Assembly: GCA_007693335.1 (NCBI GenBank)
Contig: REDU01000090.1
Coordinates: 1-60,098, forward strand
Direction: 5' to 3'
Source of the DNA: Ilumatobacter sp.
Lineage (GTDB): Bacteria; Actinomycetota; Acidimicrobiia; Acidimicrobiales; Ilumatobacteraceae
DNA length: 60,098 bases
Shown: positions 58,846 to 60,098 of the stretch, one piece after another
Position numbering within the stretch: position 1 is the first letter of the stretch
Layout of the letters: every line of letters begins with the position of its first letter
Translations under genes and position numbers: made by a program
Notes under the pieces: model-generated
Seen by the model: the letters and a program-made list of their open reading frames with translations, nothing else
Database searches by the model: none
Told to the model about the DNA's origin: nothing

Positions 58846-59678
58846 GTCGCCCCGTCGATCGCCCGGCGATCACGTCCACCCCCATCGGCCGCCGTCGCCT
58901 CCTCCGCAACGGCGGTGTCGTGCTCTCGCTCGGTGCCATCGCGGCGGCGTGCGGCGAAGACCGCGCCGGCCCGCAGGAGCCTGGTCGCGTCGGCAACGCC
59001 CCTGCTCCCGAGCCACTCCCGGACGGCGAGGTCAATGACGTCGTGCTGCTCCGAACCGCCCAGTCGCTCGAATTCACTGCCATCGAGGTCTACGACGTGG
59101 CGGTCGGCCTCGACGTGCTCGATGCGGCCACCCTCGATGTCGTCGCTCGTTTCGTCGACGACCACACCGGCCACGCCGATCGACTGGGTGAGCTGATCAC
59201 CGGGGCCGGCGGCGAGGAGTTCCGTTGCCCCAACCCGTGGTACATGGAGCGTGCCGTCGGTCCGATCCTCGAGGCGGTCGAGGGCTCCGACGATCTCGTG
59301 CGCGACGTGCTGCAGATCGCCCACGTCTTCGAGGCGGTGGCCGCGGCCACGTACCAGGAGCTCGTCCGCAACCTCACCGAGCCCGATCTGCGCTACGAGT
59401 CGATGCTCATCGGGGCCGACGAGAACCGTCACGCCGCCACCTTGGCCATGGCCCTCACCGGCACCCCCGAGGGATACGTGAACCCCGTGCTGCTCGGCGA
59501 GGAGCCAGCGGCCGATCCGACCGACGTTCCTCTGCAGTACGCGATCCCGTCGCAGTTCGGCCAACTCGGCACCCGCGAGCTCGTGGTCGGACCCCGCGAC
59601 GAGGGTGGCGGACGTTTCTCGATCATCGTTCAGACGCCTGCCGAGAACTCGTTCGTCTACGACTTCATGAGCTGCTGA
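58842..59678 (+). CDS. Exported ferritin-like lipoprotein (Tat/lipobox)
   Basis: 278 aa. GRRRLLRNGG is a twin-arginine-like start, and the hydrophobic run ends in the lipobox AIAAACG, so the protein is probably lipidated at Cys near residue 37. The mature protein is ferritin-like: LLRTAQSLEFTAIEVYDVAV, DDHTGHADRLGELI, AHVFEAVAAATYQELVRNL and ADENRHAATLAMAL. The ATG overlaps the preceding ferritin-like stop. The pair probably sits on the outer face of the membrane; the cargo metal is unknown. Confidence 0.87.
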   Translation: MSRPVDRPAITSTPIGRRRLLRNGGVVLSLGAIAAACGEDRAGPQEPGRVGNAPAPEPLPDGEVNDVVLLRTAQSLEFTAIEVYDVAVGLDVLDAATLDVVARFVDDHTGHADRLGELITGAGGEEFRCPNPWYMERAVGPILEAVEGSDDLVRDVLQIAHVFEAVAAATYQELVRNLTEPDLRYESMLIGADENRHAATLAMALTGTPEGYVNPVLLGEEPAADPTDVPLQYAIPSQFGQLGTRELVVGPRDEGGGRFSIIVQTPAENSFVYDFMSC

Positions 59679-59693
59679 ACCCCGCCGGGGTCG

Positions 59694-59699
59694 TACACT
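59694..59699 (+). promoter_or_regulatory. -10 box of rnpB
   Basis: TACACT, preceded by TCG, ends 7 nt before the first base of the P1 helix of RNase P RNA. Because the RNA end is known from its structure, this box fixes the -10-to-start distance for this genome. No clear -35 is seen. Confidence 0.7.
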
Positions 59700-59706
59700 G
59701 CTGCTC

Positions 59707-60098
<392 letters not shown>

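Overview
The window is a gene-dense stretch of a high-GC chromosome with no gap above 300 bp between genes. It reads as an actinobacterium, most likely of the Acidimicrobiia (an Ilumatobacter-like lineage). This rests on the dcw cluster order, a WhiB protein, DUF3040, DUF222-HNH, an MtrAB/LpqB-like unit, a PimB'-like mannosyltransferase, a polyprenol-phosphate-mannose synthase and the many TANNNT boxes placed 6-8 nt before start codons. The class-level assignment is inference.

Layout. 1-13112 (minus): a division and cell-wall (dcw) operon running mraZ, rsmH, ftsL-like, ftsI, murE, mraY, murD, ftsW, murG, murC, murB and the start of a probable ftsQ, with a MraZ-type operator/promoter at 13061-13112. 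murF is absent from its usual place between murE and mraY. 13211-20217: a membrane acyltransferase fused to an SGNH domain, a VOC protein, two HNH nucleases, a lipoate-ligase-like protein, a small protein coupled to an acyl-CoA dehydrogenase. 20266-25981: a ROK kinase, then MoxR-DUF58-transglutaminase, then DUF3040. 26013-32172: DinB polymerase coupled to a polyprenol mannosyltransferase, an inositol-phosphatase family gene, and a response regulator / histidine kinase / GerMN lipoprotein operon. 32201-42665: central metabolism and housekeeping (phosphofructokinase, glycerol kinase, ACT protein, alanine-type aminotransferase, pyrophosphatase, histidine phosphatase, glucokinase, SRPBCC, mannosyltransferase, QueG). 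42715-50003: small Cys protein, ion channel, NYN-domain protein, an exonuclease/GIY-YIG fusion under two LexA-like boxes, ThrB, TrpD and WhiB. 50113-52861: a DUF3501 / Fe-S oxidoreductase / rubrerythrin module headed by a half-length Fur-like regulator. 52943-58177: GlpD, an alkyl-DHAP-synthase-like flavoenzyme, a membrane protein and an FGGY kinase in one overlapping operon. 58243-59678: two exported ferritin-like proteins. 59707-60098: the complete RNase P RNA, closed by a 14-bp terminal helix.

How the genes work together. The dcw operon makes and exports lipid II and builds the septal machinery. MraZ probably represses its own promoter through 10-bp-phased boxes. The Fe-S/DUF3501/rubrerythrin set looks like a peroxide-reducing unit with an unusual truncated regulator. 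A 17-bp palindrome sits in the promoter region it shares with the glycerol-phosphate/ether-lipid-like operon. Two themes cut across the window. Many genes that head transcription units have a -10-like hexamer placed for leaderless transcription, with rnpB as an internal ruler for the start site. Short in-frame tandem repeats lengthen the ends of several proteins (FtsQ-like, RsmH, FtsL, FtsI, ThrB, Fur-like, DUF222-HNH). Coordinates and motifs were read by eye; no similarity search or folding program was run.
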